Of a DNA stretch of 10,789 bases, positions 1 to 6,967 are shown one piece after another; position 1 is the stretch's first letter; each line of letters starts with the position of its first letter. Below the pieces are notes generated by a model, which saw only the letters and a list, made by a program, of their open reading frames with translations, was not told the origin of the DNA and did no database searches. Made by a program: the position numbers and the translations under genes. This DNA comes from Comamonadaceae bacterium CG_4_10_14_3_um_filter_60_75 (GTDB lineage: Bacteria > Pseudomonadota > Gammaproteobacteria > Burkholderiales > Burkholderiaceae_C): the NCBI GenBank assembly GCA_002784245.1, contig PFKL01000233.1, positions 1 through 10,789 of the forward strand, read 5' to 3'.

Positions 1-979
1 TGACACACGTCACGCCCGGTATCGCAGTGATGAGTTCATAGGCCAGATCACGCTGACGACGCAAGCGACCGCCGTCGCACACCAGGTCGTTGATGCTTTG
101 GTAACCACCCAGCGCAGTCTGAATCGCGTACTGACCCGGCACGTTGGAGCACAGGCGCATGTTAGAGAGCATGTTCAGGCCCTCGATGTAATCTTTGGCT
201 GGCTTTTTGTCGCCCGACACCACCATCCAGCCGGCGCGGTAGCCGCAGGAGCGGTAGCTTTTGGACAGTGAGTTGAAGGTCAGCGTCAGCACGTCGGCGC
301 TCAAACTACCGATGGCGGTGTGTTTGGCTTCGTCGTAAAGCACTTTGTCATAGACCTCGTCGGCAAAGATCACCAGGTTGTGCTCGCGGGCAATTTGAAC
401 CAGTTCCTTGAGCAAGGCATCTGAATACAAAGCACCTGTGGGGTTGTTGGGGTTAATCACCACCAAGCCCTTGGTACGTGGCGTGATTTTGCTGCGCAGG
501 TCAGCCAAATCAGGCATCCAGCCGTTGCTTTCGTCACACAGGTAATGCACCGGTGCGCCGCCCGACAAGCTGGCCGCCGCCGTCCACAGCGGGTAGTCGG
601 GCGACGGCAGCAAAATCTCGTCACCATCGTCCAGCAAGGCGTTGGTGGCCATCACGATCAGTTCGCTGGCACCGTTGCCGAGGTAAATGTCGTCCAGCGT
701 CACGCCTTGGATGCCCTGCTTTTGGGTCTCATGCATGACTGCTTTGCGCGCCGCAAAAATGCCCTTGCTGTCGGAATAACCCGCCGAGTTGGGCAGGTTG
801 CGGATCATGTCCTGCTGGATTTCTTCCGGGGAATCAAAGCCAAAGACCGCCAGGTTGCCGATGTTGAGCTTGATGATCTTGTGACCTTCTTCCTCCATCT
901 GGCGCGCGGCGTCCATGATCGGCCCACGAATGTCGTAGCAGACGTTGGCCAGTTTGGCCGATTTGCGTATGGTCTTCAA
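1..979 (-). CDS. alaA: Alanine aminotransferase, AlaA/AlaT family (3' part outside window)
   Basis: This PLP-dependent class I aminotransferase is expected to interconvert pyruvate plus glutamate with alanine plus 2-oxoglutarate in the cytoplasm. About 326 N-terminal residues of a family near 405 residues are visible, and the frame runs off the left edge. The sequence follows E. coli AlaA closely: NVCYDIRGP near residue 13, GNGASELI, PSPDYPLWTAA, HYLCDES, INPNNPTGA, FADEVYDK, then SLSKSYRSCGYRAGW with the PLP-binding lysine at about residue 240, and NMRLCSNVPGQYAIQTALGGYQS. The usual family motif NPAPFGF reads NLAVFGF here. I chose a TTG start at 979 because GGAGG lies four bases upstream and the protein then begins MKTIRKSAKL, as expected for the family. 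The gene is divergent from the Mth938-like gene with a 68-base gap. AlaA versus another branched aminotransferase is the only doubt; the fold and family are clear. Confidence 0.92.
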   Translation of the reverse strand, partial: MKTIRKSAKLANVCYDIRGPIMDAARQMEEEGHKIIKLNIGNLAVFGFDSPEEIQQDMIRNLPNSAGYSDSKGIFAARKAVMHETQKQGIQGVTLDDIYLGNGASELIVMATNALLDDGDEILLPSPDYPLWTAAASLSGGAPVHYLCDESNGWMPDLADLRSKITPRTKGLVVINPNNPTGALYSDALLKELVQIAREHNLVIFADEVYDKVLYDEAKHTAIGSLSADVLTLTFNSLSKSYRSCGYRAGWMVVSGDKKPAKDYIEGLNMLSNMRLCSNVPGQYAIQTALGGYQSINDLVCDGGRLRRQRDLAYELITAIPGVTCV

Positions 980-1015
980 AGTCCCTCCGGGAGGTGGATG
1001 CACTCGGGCGAAACC

Positions 1016-1021
1016 TATAAT
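1016..1021 (+). promoter_or_regulatory. Putative -10 box for the Mth938-like gene
   Basis: A perfect TATAAT lies in the 68-base divergent gap, 26 bases before the ATG at 1048. No good -35 hexamer is present 16-18 bases upstream (the sequence there is GGTGGA-like), so the promoter may be weak or activator-dependent. Transcription would begin near 1028, leaving a leader of about 20 bases without an obvious Shine-Dalgarno sequence. This is a motif-only call. Confidence 0.4.
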
Positions 1022-1047
1022 TTGACCACAAGTTCTTCATCACTCTC

Positions 1048-1416
1048 ATGAAAATCCATCCCGACCAGTTCACCGCGCAATCCATCTTTGGCTACGGCGA
1101 TGGCTGGATTCAGGTGGGCAACGAAAAAATCACCCGCAGCGTCGTGCTGAGTTCGCGCGGCGAGCGCTTCGACTGGCAGTGCAATCGTTACGAAGAACTC
1201 ACCGCCGAACACTTTGAACAACTGGCCCGCCTGCAAACCGAACTTGTGATTTTCGGTAGTGGTTCACGCCTGCGATTTGTCAATCCAGCGCTGACGCGTG
1301 CGCTGATCGAAAAACAAATCGGCATTGAAACAATGGACACTGCAGCCGCCTGCCGCACCTACAACGTGTTGGCCAACGAAGGGCGCGTTGTCGCCTGCGC
1401 TTTGCTGATGCGCTAA
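1048..1416 (+). CDS. Mth938-like domain protein (DUF498/DUF598)
   Basis: This is a 122-residue cytoplasmic protein, the whole of which matches the Mth938-like fold. Visible family features are FGYGDGWIQVG near residues 14-24, SVVLSSRGERFDW, the ELVIFGSGSRLRF strand-loop-strand at about 65-77, and the IGIETMDTAAACRTYNVLANEGR segment near the C-terminus that typifies the family. The family includes mitochondrial NDUFAF3, a complex I assembly factor, but the bacterial role is not established and I assign none. The start is the ATG at 1048; no Shine-Dalgarno sequence precedes it, and the leader may be very short. It has a normal family length. A 101-base gap, including an A7 run at 1453-1459, separates it from the peroxiredoxin gene on the same strand. 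Confidence 0.85.
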   Translation: MKIHPDQFTAQSIFGYGDGWIQVGNEKITRSVVLSSRGERFDWQCNRYEELTAEHFEQLARLQTELVIFGSGSRLRFVNPALTRALIEKQIGIETMDTAAACRTYNVLANEGRVVACALLMR

Positions 1417-1517
1417 AATCAGCGACTGGCGGTCAAGGGCGCTTTAGCGTCATAAAAAAAGGGATCACGTCCGCGACACGCGAGGCGGCTTTTCCTGTCA
1501 CACGAGATTGAAGAACC

Positions 1518-2003
1518 ATGGCGATTGTTGTCAATAAACCCATCCCCGAATTCGAATCCACTGCCACCGGCGGGGTACGCGTCACCAACACCTCTCATTT
1601 GGGGCACATCGTTGTCCTGTATTTCTACCCCAAGGACAACACACCGGGATGCACCACCGAAGCCATGCAGTTTCGCGATCGCTACAAAGATTTTGTCAAG
1701 GCCGGCGCCACCGTGTTTGGTGTGTCGCGCGACAACATGCGCTCACACGAAGAGTTCAAGCAAAAGCTGGAATTGCCCTTTGAGTTGATTGCCGATACCG
1801 AAGAAAAAATGTGCCACATGTTTGGTGTTGTCAAGAACAAGATCATGTACGGCAAAAAGGTCAAGGGCATTGAACGCAGCACCTTCTTGATCGGCGCCGA
1901 CGGCTGCCTGAAAGACGAATGGCGCGGCCTCAAGGTTCCCGGTCATGTTGATGACGTGCTGCAAGCCGTCAAGGCACTCAAAAAATCCGTTGCAATGGCT
2001 TGA
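1518..2003 (+). CDS. bcp: Thioredoxin-dependent peroxiredoxin, Bcp/PrxQ family
   Basis: This 161-residue cytoplasmic peroxidase reduces hydrogen peroxide and organic peroxides with electrons from thioredoxin. The peroxidatic cysteine is Cys45 in YPKDNTPGCTTEA, the family signature. The resolving cysteine that E. coli Bcp has five residues later is absent (Met50). Other cysteines are Cys99 (EKMCHMFGV) and Cys130. The stretch MYGKKVKGIERSTFLIGADG (110-129) is typical of the proteobacterial subgroup. The ATG at 1518 gives the usual N-terminus, and only a weak GAAG precedes it. I see no convincing promoter in the 101 bases upstream, so it may be cotranscribed with the Mth938-like gene. A strong hairpin terminator follows at 2093-2132. 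Family identity is secure; the exact catalytic cycle (1-Cys or alternative resolving cysteine) is not settled by sequence alone. Confidence 0.93.
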   Translation: MAIVVNKPIPEFESTATGGVRVTNTSHLGHIVVLYFYPKDNTPGCTTEAMQFRDRYKDFVKAGATVFGVSRDNMRSHEEFKQKLELPFELIADTEEKMCHMFGVVKNKIMYGKKVKGIERSTFLIGADGCLKDEWRGLKVPGHVDDVLQAVKALKKSVAMA

Positions 2004-2092
2004 GCCTCCCCACAATTGCTGCCAACCTGCGCTGGTCATATGGGTCGTGCATAATTGTTTGCATGTTGTTGTCAGTTCACGCAGATCTCTTT

Positions 2093-2132
2093 GAAACAGC
2101 CGCCGTGGCGATACGGCGGCTGTTTCGCTTTT
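2093..2132 (+). terminator. Intrinsic terminator after bcp
   Basis: GAAACAGCCGCC (2093-2104) pairs perfectly with GGCGGCTGTTTC (2115-2126). The stem can extend to 14 pairs, leaving a six-base loop, and is followed by GC and TTTT (2129-2132). The structure is very stable, and the U-tract is short. It ends 41 bases before the phoH ATG, a gap with no visible promoter, so some readthrough or attenuation into phoH is possible. Confidence 0.8.
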
Positions 2133-2173
2133 AAACCTGCTTGCTGACACCCTCTTCACGAAAGAAAGCTTTC

Positions 2174-3823
2174 ATGCCTTTGCCCCCTGCCCCCGACCGA
2201 CGCGCCGCCCTGCTGTCCGTCAAAGCGTTTGATACCCCTGCCAAGCCGCGTGCCAAAAGTCGTCCGGCCTCGCCAGTTGAAAACGCAGCACCTGCACCGA
2301 CAGCGCGCGACTTCAAGCCGACGCAAACCTTACCGGTAACGCAGTCGCCGCCAGTTGTCGCTTCACTGGCAGCGCCTGCGCCGGTGTCTGCGCCGACAAA
2401 AGCCGTGCCACGCAGCAAAGCCAAACGCAATCTGGGCCCGACCCGGCTTTTTGTGCTCGACACCAATGTGTTGTTGCACGACCCCAGTTGTCTGTTCCGC
2501 TTTGAAGAGCACGACATCTTTTTGCCCATGATCGTTCTGGAAGAGCTCGACGCGCACAAAAAAGGCATGACCGAAGTGGCGCGCAATGGCCGCCAGGTTA
2601 GCCGCTCGCTGGACGCGCTGGCAGAGCATCAGGGCGCAGACATTGGTAAAGGCTTGCCGCTGGCATCTACCGGACATACCGAGGCACGCGGGCACTTGTT
2701 TTTTCAGACGCAGACGCTCAATTGCGAACTCCCGTTGAGCCTGCCGCAAGGCAAGGCTGACAACCAGATACTGGGCGTCGTCGAAGCCCTGCGCAAGCAA
2801 TACGCCCCACGTGAAGTGGTACTGGTTTCCAAAGACATCAACATGCGCGTCAAAGCCCGGGCTCTGGGCTTGTCCACCGACGATTATCAAAACGACAAGA
2901 CGCTGGAGGACGGCGACTTGCTTTACTCCGGCGCCTTTGCCCTGCCGAGCGATTTCTGGAGCACCCACGGCAGCGCCGTGGAAAGCTGGCAACAAGGCGC
3001 ATACACCTTTTACCGCGTCAATGGGCCGATCGTGCCGCAACTGCTGGTCAACCAGTTTGTCTTCTTTGAAGCGCCCGGCGAACCCAGCCTGTATGCGCGC
3101 GTGACGGAGATTCGTGGCAAGGTTGCTGTGTTGAAGACGCTGCGTGATTTCACCCATTTGAAAAATGCGGTCTGGGGCATCACCACGCGCAACCGCGAGC
3201 AGAATTTCGCCATGAACCTGCTGATGGACCCGGAGGTCGACTTTGTCACACTCACCGGCCAGGCGGGTACCGGTAAAACGCTGTTGGCGCTGGCCTCAGG
3301 GCTGACACAGGTCCTCGACGAGCGCCGCTACACTGAAATTATCGTCACCCGCGCCACCGTAAGCGTGGGCGAAGACATCGGTTTCTTGCCAGGCTCGGAA
3401 GAGGAAAAAATGGGCCCCTGGATGGGCGCGCTCGACGACAATCTGGAAGTACTTGGCAAGACCGATACCGCCGCCGGCGAATGGGGTCGCGCGGCAACCA
3501 ACGAATTGATCCGCAGCCGCATCAAGATCAAAAGCATGAACTTCATGCGCGGCCGCACTTTCCTTAACAAATATGTGATCATCGACGAGGCGCAAAACCT
3601 GACGCCCAAACAAATGAAAACACTGATCACCCGCGCCGGCCCTGGCACCAAGATCATCTGCATGGGCAATATCGCCCAGATTGACACGCCTTATCTTACC
3701 GAGGGGTCTTCCGGCTTGACTTACGCGGTGGACAAGTTCAAGGGCTGGGCGCACAGCGGACACATCACACTCGCACGTGGTGAACGGTCAAGACTGGCGG
3801 ATTTTGCGAGCGAAGTCCTTTAA
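2174..3823 (+). CDS. PIN domain-PhoH fusion ATPase (YlaK/PhoH2-like)
   Basis: This 549-residue protein joins a PIN-type nuclease domain to a PhoH ATPase/helicase-like domain. In the PhoH2 family such fusions act on RNA (family knowledge; the substrate here is unknown). Residues 1-90 are an Ala/Pro/Lys-rich, probably disordered leader. The PIN domain begins at LFVLDTNVLLHD, with its first acidic residue at Asp96, and continues through EELDAHKKG and VLVSKDINMRVKARALGL. The PhoH domain has Walker A GQAGTGKT at 362-369, RATVSVGEDIGFLPG, and Walker B YVIIDEAQN at 467-475. It ends with ERSRLADFASEVL. I chose the ATG at 2174 because MPLPPAPDRRAALL is the usual beginning in related betaproteobacteria. 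An in-frame TTG at 2141 would add 11 residues with no better ribosome site. A palindrome GAAAGCTTTC abuts the ATG. No phosphate-regulation signal is visible, so the old name 'phosphate starvation-inducible' should not be taken literally. Confidence 0.93.
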   Translation: MPLPPAPDRRAALLSVKAFDTPAKPRAKSRPASPVENAAPAPTARDFKPTQTLPVTQSPPVVASLAAPAPVSAPTKAVPRSKAKRNLGPTRLFVLDTNVLLHDPSCLFRFEEHDIFLPMIVLEELDAHKKGMTEVARNGRQVSRSLDALAEHQGADIGKGLPLASTGHTEARGHLFFQTQTLNCELPLSLPQGKADNQILGVVEALRKQYAPREVVLVSKDINMRVKARALGLSTDDYQNDKTLEDGDLLYSGAFALPSDFWSTHGSAVESWQQGAYTFYRVNGPIVPQLLVNQFVFFEAPGEPSLYARVTEIRGKVAVLKTLRDFTHLKNAVWGITTRNREQNFAMNLLMDPEVDFVTLTGQAGTGKTLLALASGLTQVLDERRYTEIIVTRATVSVGEDIGFLPGSEEEKMGPWMGALDDNLEVLGKTDTAAGEWGRAATNELIRSRIKIKSMNFMRGRTFLNKYVIIDEAQNLTPKQMKTLITRAGPGTKIICMGNIAQIDTPYLTEGSSGLTYAVDKFKGWAHSGHITLARGERSRLADFASEVL

Positions 3824-3829
3824 TTGAAA

Positions 3830-3862
3830 GGTCAGAGCACGTCGCTGCGCTAGCGCCTGACC
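3830..3862. terminator. Inverted repeat between convergent phoH and dnaB, possible bidirectional terminator
   Basis: GGTCAG (3830-3835) and CTGACC (3857-3862) are inverted copies that enclose a second palindrome, GCGCTAGCGC (3847-3856). They occupy the 48 bases between the stop codons of two convergent genes, where a shared terminator would be expected. There is no proper U-tract on either strand, only a few T's on the dnaB-reading side, so termination is an inference from position and pairing. Confidence 0.35.
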
Positions 3863-3871
3863 CGCAAGGAT

Positions 3872-5290
3872 TTAAAAATCGCCAGAGGCACCGGCGGCTA
3901 GCGATTCAAATTTGGTGATCTTGTTCAGGAACGCCAGTTTGATCACACCGGTCGGGCCATTACGCTGTTTGGCAATGATGACTTCTGCCACACCGGGCTC
4001 TTTGCAAGCGTCTTTGGTGTAGTACTCGTCACGGTAGATGAACATGATGATGTCGGCGTCCTGCTCGATCGCACCCGACTCACGCAAGTCACTCATCATT
4101 GGCCGCTTGTCGGGACGCGTCTCGACACTTCGGTTGAGCTGTGACAAGGCAACCACCGGACATTTGAGCTCTTTGGCCAGCATTTTCAGACCACGCGATA
4201 TTTCGCCTAACTCGGTTGCCCGGTTTTCACCGTCGCTGCCATTGGAGCCACTCATCAACTGCAAATAGTCGACCACAATCAGCCCAAGTTGCCCGCATTG
4301 ACGCGACAAGCGGCGTGCATTCGCCCGCAGTTCACTCGAGGTCAAGCCCGCCGTTTCGTCGATGTGCAGCGAGATCGTGCGCAACTTTTCAATGGCTTCG
4401 GTCAACCGCGGCCACTCCTCCTCGGTCAGCTTGCCGGTGCGCAAATGGCCTTGATCGATGCGGCCAATGGAGCCGACGATACGCACCGCCAATTGGGCGG
4501 CACCCATTTCCATCGAGAACACCGCCACTGGCAATCCCTCGTTGAGCGCCACGTGCTCGGCAATGTTGATGGCCAACGCCGTCTTGCCCATCGATGGGCG
4601 CGCGGCCAGCACCACCAGATCGCCACCCTGCAAACCGGCTGTGAGGCGATCAAGATCATAAAAACCGGTGGGCACACCGGTAACGTCATTGGGGTTGTTG
4701 GCCATCTCCTCAACACGGTCAAGTAACTCGACCACCAGCGTGTCCATGGTTTGAAAACCCTGCTTGGTGCGCGCACCCTCTTCGCCAATGTTGAAGATTT
4801 TCTGTTCTGCCTCGTCCAGAATCGAAGCAACGGGTCGACCTTTCGGATTGAACGCATTGGCCGATATCTCTTCACTGGTCGAGACCAATTTACGCAGGAT
4901 CGAGCGGTCGCGCACAATCTCGGCATAGCGACGGATGTTGCCCGTGCTCGGAACGTATTGGGCCAGTGCATTGAGGTAGCTCAACCCCCCGATTTCTTCG
5001 GCCTTGCCGGTACTTTGAAGGTGTTCATAGACGGTGATCACATCGGCCGGTTTGGAACCGTTGATCAGGGCACTCATCGCGGCAAAAACCGCGCGGTGTT
5101 CGTAACGGTAAAAATCGTTTTCGGTCAACACGTCGCTGACCCGGTCCCACGCTGCGTTGTCGAGCAATAGCCCGCCAAGAACGCTCGATTCAGCCTCAAT
5201 GGAGTGCGGCGGAATGCGCAGTTGTGCCACCTGTCGGTCAGAGACAAAGTTTTCCGGCATCAAGGCAAGGTCAGAGAGATCAGCAGACAT
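3872..5290 (-). CDS. dnaB: Replicative DNA helicase DnaB
   Basis: This 472-residue hexameric helicase unwinds DNA 5' to 3' ahead of the replisome and recruits primase. The N-terminal domain (about residues 24-125, IPPHSIEAESSVLGG to YAEIVRDRS) is followed by the linker helix. The RecA-like C-terminal domain has TGVPTGFYDLDRLTAGLQGGDL at 204-225, Walker A ARPSMGKT at 230-237, catalytic Glu261 in FSMEM, and Walker B VVDYLQLM at 339-346. SDLRESGAIEQDADIIMFIYRDE and KQRNGPTG with Arg443 as the likely arginine finger complete the set. Length is normal and there is no intein. The ATG at 5290 is preceded by AAGGA at good spacing. The rplI terminator separates it from the ribosomal genes, so it probably has its own promoter in the 176-base gap. 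I found only weak -10/-35 candidates there (for example TTGTCA at 5367-5362). Confidence 0.97.
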   Translation of the reverse strand: MSADLSDLALMPENFVSDRQVAQLRIPPHSIEAESSVLGGLLLDNAAWDRVSDVLTENDFYRYEHRAVFAAMSALINGSKPADVITVYEHLQSTGKAEEIGGLSYLNALAQYVPSTGNIRRYAEIVRDRSILRKLVSTSEEISANAFNPKGRPVASILDEAEQKIFNIGEEGARTKQGFQTMDTLVVELLDRVEEMANNPNDVTGVPTGFYDLDRLTAGLQGGDLVVLAARPSMGKTALAINIAEHVALNEGLPVAVFSMEMGAAQLAVRIVGSIGRIDQGHLRTGKLTEEEWPRLTEAIEKLRTISLHIDETAGLTSSELRANARRLSRQCGQLGLIVVDYLQLMSGSNGSDGENRATELGEISRGLKMLAKELKCPVVALSQLNRSVETRPDKRPMMSDLRESGAIEQDADIIMFIYRDEYYTKDACKEPGVAEVIIAKQRNGPTGVIKLAFLNKITKFESLAAGASGDF

Positions 5291-5349
5291 GAATGTTCCT
5301 TCTATGGCCAGATGCTACGACGCCTCGCCGCGACTGTCTAATGAAAAGC

Positions 5350-5380
5350 TGGGGACAAGTTTGACAAGACGTGTGGACAA
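5350..5380 (-). promoter_or_regulatory. Three TTGTC 9-mers resembling DnaA boxes upstream of dnaB
   Basis: Read on the dnaB strand, the 9-mers are TTGTCCACA (5380-5372), TTGTCAAAC (5367-5359) and TTGTCCCCA (5358-5350). The first differs from the E. coli box TTATCCACA at one base and equals the form preferred in Streptomyces; the third differs at two bases. They lie 60-90 bases before the dnaB start, where a promoter is expected. DnaA binding is inferred from motif likeness only. Confidence 0.35.
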
Positions 5381-5412
5381 GCTGTGCAAAGGCACTTTTT
5401 TCAAAGCCAAAC

Positions 5413-5449
5413 AAAAAAAGCCGTCAGGGCAGATACCCTGGCGGCTTTT
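5413..5449 (-). terminator. Intrinsic terminator of the rpsF-priB-rpsR-rplI operon
   Basis: On the minus strand AAAAGCCGCCAGGG pairs with CCCTGACGGCTTTT (14 positions, one mismatch, six-base loop; plus-strand arms 5416-5429 and 5436-5449). The hairpin ends in seven T's (5419-5413). It begins 17 bases after the rplI stop codon. The A-rich arms and T-run make it potentially active on both strands, but the gene order makes the minus strand the relevant one. Confidence 0.88.
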
Positions 5450-5466
5450 CCAAGTGATAAGGTGGC

Positions 5467-5919
5467 TTAGACGGATTCGCCGTAAACCGACACCGTGATA
5501 TCAACCACCACATCGGTGTGCAAAGCAACACCAACAGTACTGTCGCCTACGACCTTGATGTGGCCGTTGGGCATGCGAATTTGTACTTTTGCGACCGGGA
5601 AACCCGCTTTGGTGATCTCCTCGGCTATGTCAGCGTTGGTCACCGAACCAAACAAACGACCATCCACACCGGCCTTTTGGGTCAGCTTGCATACATGTCC
5701 TGCCAACCTTTCACCCACTGCCTGAGCCTCTGCCAACTTGGCTGCAGCTGCCTTTTCGAGTTCAGCACGACGGGCTTCAAACTCTTGCTTGGCAGCCTCG
5801 GTGGCGCGGCGAGCGCGGCCAGAGGGGATCAGAAAATTGCGGGCATAGCCGTCTTTGACGCGAACGATTTCACCGAGATTACCAAGGTTCACTACCTTGT
5901 CGAGCAGAATGATTTGCAT
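5467..5919 (-). CDS. rplI: 50S ribosomal protein L9
   Basis: This 150-residue large-subunit protein binds 23S rRNA and extends from the L1 side of the 50S subunit, helping to maintain reading frame. The N-terminal domain carries the signature MQIILLDKVVNLGNLGEIVRV and KDGYARNFLIPSGRA (residues 23-37). A charged alpha-helical linker rich in Ala/Glu/Lys follows (about 41-75). The C-terminal domain includes GRLFGSVTNADIAE and a final IKVVGDSTVGVALHTDVVVD segment. The length is typical. The ATG at 5919 has AAGGAAG upstream, in the 12-base gap after the rpsR stop, consistent with an operon and coupled translation. A terminator follows directly. Confidence 0.98.
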   Translation of the reverse strand: MQIILLDKVVNLGNLGEIVRVKDGYARNFLIPSGRARRATEAAKQEFEARRAELEKAAAAKLAEAQAVGERLAGHVCKLTQKAGVDGRLFGSVTNADIAEEITKAGFPVAKVQIRMPNGHIKVVGDSTVGVALHTDVVVDITVSVYGESV

Positions 5920-5931
5920 GGTTGTGCTTCC

Positions 5932-6216
5932 TTAAATCTTGTGCTGGTCGCTGTAGGGCAACAAAGCCAAAAAGCGGGCGCGCTTGATGGCGGTGTTGAG
6001 CTGGCGCTGAAAAATGGCGCGCGTGCCGGTCAAGCGGGCGGGGATAATCTTGCCGTTTTCGGCGATGAAATCGCGCAGCGTGTCGATATCTTTGTAATCG
6101 ATTTCTTCAACGCCCGTGACCGTGAAGCGGCAAAAGCGTTTACGCTTAAACAGCAGGTTTTGAGCGGGGCGCTTCGGGCGCTTGTCTTTGTTATTGAAAC
6201 GTTTTGGTCCGGCCAT
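5932..6216 (-). CDS. rpsR: 30S ribosomal protein S18
   Basis: This 94-residue small-subunit protein pairs with S6 on the 16S rRNA central domain (platform). It has the basic N-terminus (PKRFNNKDKRPKRP), FKRKRFCRFTV, IDYKDIDTLRDFIAENGKI, and the RNA-binding core IIPARLTGTRAIFQRQLNTA with IKRARFLALLPYSDQH near the end. It is slightly longer than E. coli S18 because of the N-terminal extension, as is common in betaproteobacteria. AAGGAG lies at good spacing before the ATG at 6216. It sits between priB (29-base gap) and rplI (12-base gap). S6 and S18 in one operon matches their joint assembly. Confidence 0.98.
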   Translation of the reverse strand: MAGPKRFNNKDKRPKRPAQNLLFKRKRFCRFTVTGVEEIDYKDIDTLRDFIAENGKIIPARLTGTRAIFQRQLNTAIKRARFLALLPYSDQHKI

Positions 6217-6245
6217 GATGGACTCCTTCGATGTTATGAAATGCG

Positions 6246-6542
6246 TTACGGTTTTACAAATTCTTGGATGTGGAACACAACATGTTTTGCACCACGCGGT
6301 GTTGCCACAAAACCCCTGAAATTCCAGCTGCTGCCGATATCTTGCCGGGCCAGTTGCTCTGCAACCGAACCAAACGCAACCGCTTTTACGACAGCTTTGA
6401 CTTGTCGCGTCTGCCCTGCCTCTGTCAACTCTGAAACATGTTCCAAGCGGCTGTTAACCGCCGGTAAACCAGACGGGGTGTAGCGCAAGGGCTCAGTTTC
6501 AAGAATGTCGGCATGCAGAACAAGCTGATTGACAAGATTCAC
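6246..6542 (-). CDS. priB: Primosomal replication protein N, PriB
   Basis: This 98-residue single-stranded DNA-binding protein has an OB fold and works with PriA to reload DnaB at stalled forks. Family features are NQLVLHADILETEPLRYTPSGLP near the N-terminus, SRLEHVSE, RQVKAVVKAVAFGSVAEQLA in the middle and SSWNFRGFVATPRGAKHVVFHIQEF at the end. It starts at GTG 6542 with no alternative ATG nearby. The only purine-rich site is GAGGAA, which overlaps the rpsF stop 17 bases upstream. That spacing is too long to be ideal, so initiation probably depends on ribosomes finishing rpsF (inference). It lies in the standard position between rpsF and rpsR. Its product works on the helicase encoded further along the same strand. 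Confidence 0.94.
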   Translation of the reverse strand: MNLVNQLVLHADILETEPLRYTPSGLPAVNSRLEHVSELTEAGQTRQVKAVVKAVAFGSVAEQLARQDIGSSWNFRGFVATPRGAKHVVFHIQEFVKP

Positions 6543-6563
6543 TGTCGACTGGATCAGGGTTCC

Positions 6564-6929
6564 TCAAGCTTGGTATTCAGCTTGCTGGGTCTTGCGGGCG
6601 TCTTCGCGCTCAACCGTCTTCATCATGGAAGACGGACCGGTCTCGGCCTTTTTCTTCAGAACGGTGAGATGGCGCAGCACAGCGTCGTTGAACTTGAAGG
6701 CGTGCTCGAGTTCAGCCATCACCGCCTGATCGGCTTCGATGTTGATGCACAAATAGTGCGACTTGGCCAGCTTGTTGATCATGTAGACCATTTGGCGACG
6801 GCCCCAGTCTTCCACCCGATGCACTTTGCCTCCACCGGCCGTGATCATGCCTTTGTAGCGCTCCAGCATGGCTGGAACTTGCTCGCTCTGATCCGGATGG
6901 ATCATGAGAATAATTTCATAATGACGCAT
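6564..6929 (-). CDS. rpsF: 30S ribosomal protein S6
   Basis: This 121-residue small-subunit protein forms a heterodimer with S18 on 16S rRNA. Visible family marks are MRHYEIILMIHPDQSEQVPAM at the N-terminus, the GKVHRVEDWGRRQMVYMINK strand pair at about 35-54, HYLCINIEADQAVMAELEHAFKFNDAVLRHLTV, and a short charged C-terminal tail (VEREDARKTQQAEYQA). It lacks the glutamate-rich tail of E. coli S6. AAGGAG precedes the ATG at 6929 at good spacing. It is the first gene of the operon, with a leader of roughly 70 bases that contains a hairpin (6968-6995) and a -10 box (7010-7015). S6:S18 autoregulation through the leader is known for this operon in several bacteria and is possible here. Confidence 0.98.
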   Translation of the reverse strand: MRHYEIILMIHPDQSEQVPAMLERYKGMITAGGGKVHRVEDWGRRQMVYMINKLAKSHYLCINIEADQAVMAELEHAFKFNDAVLRHLTVLKKKAETGPSSMMKTVEREDARKTQQAEYQA

Positions 6930-6967
6930 TGAAACTCCTTCTGGATAAACCTCTGATGAGGCGAAAA

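Noticed and set aside
545..1051. Plus-strand open frame antisense to alaA that runs into the divergent gap
   Set aside because: It overlaps the conserved aminotransferase start region and the promoter area; composition looks like the reverse of a coding strand.
1431..1460. Possible terminator or promoter between the Mth938-like gene and bcp (CGCTTTAGCG followed by an A7 run)
   Set aside because: The stem is only four pairs, the A-run is on the wrong strand for a plus-strand terminator, and no -35/-10 pair fits. I see no supportable site.
2363..3157. Minus-strand open frame of 264 codons within phoH
   Set aside because: It lies entirely antisense to the PIN-PhoH gene, whose motifs are unmistakable, and the antisense product has no coherent domain pattern.
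5518..6483. Plus-strand open frame of 321 codons antisense to rplI, rpsR and priB
   Set aside because: It spans three highly conserved ribosomal/replication genes on the other strand, and its product has no recognisable domain or ribosome site. It is an antisense shadow of GC-rich coding sequence.
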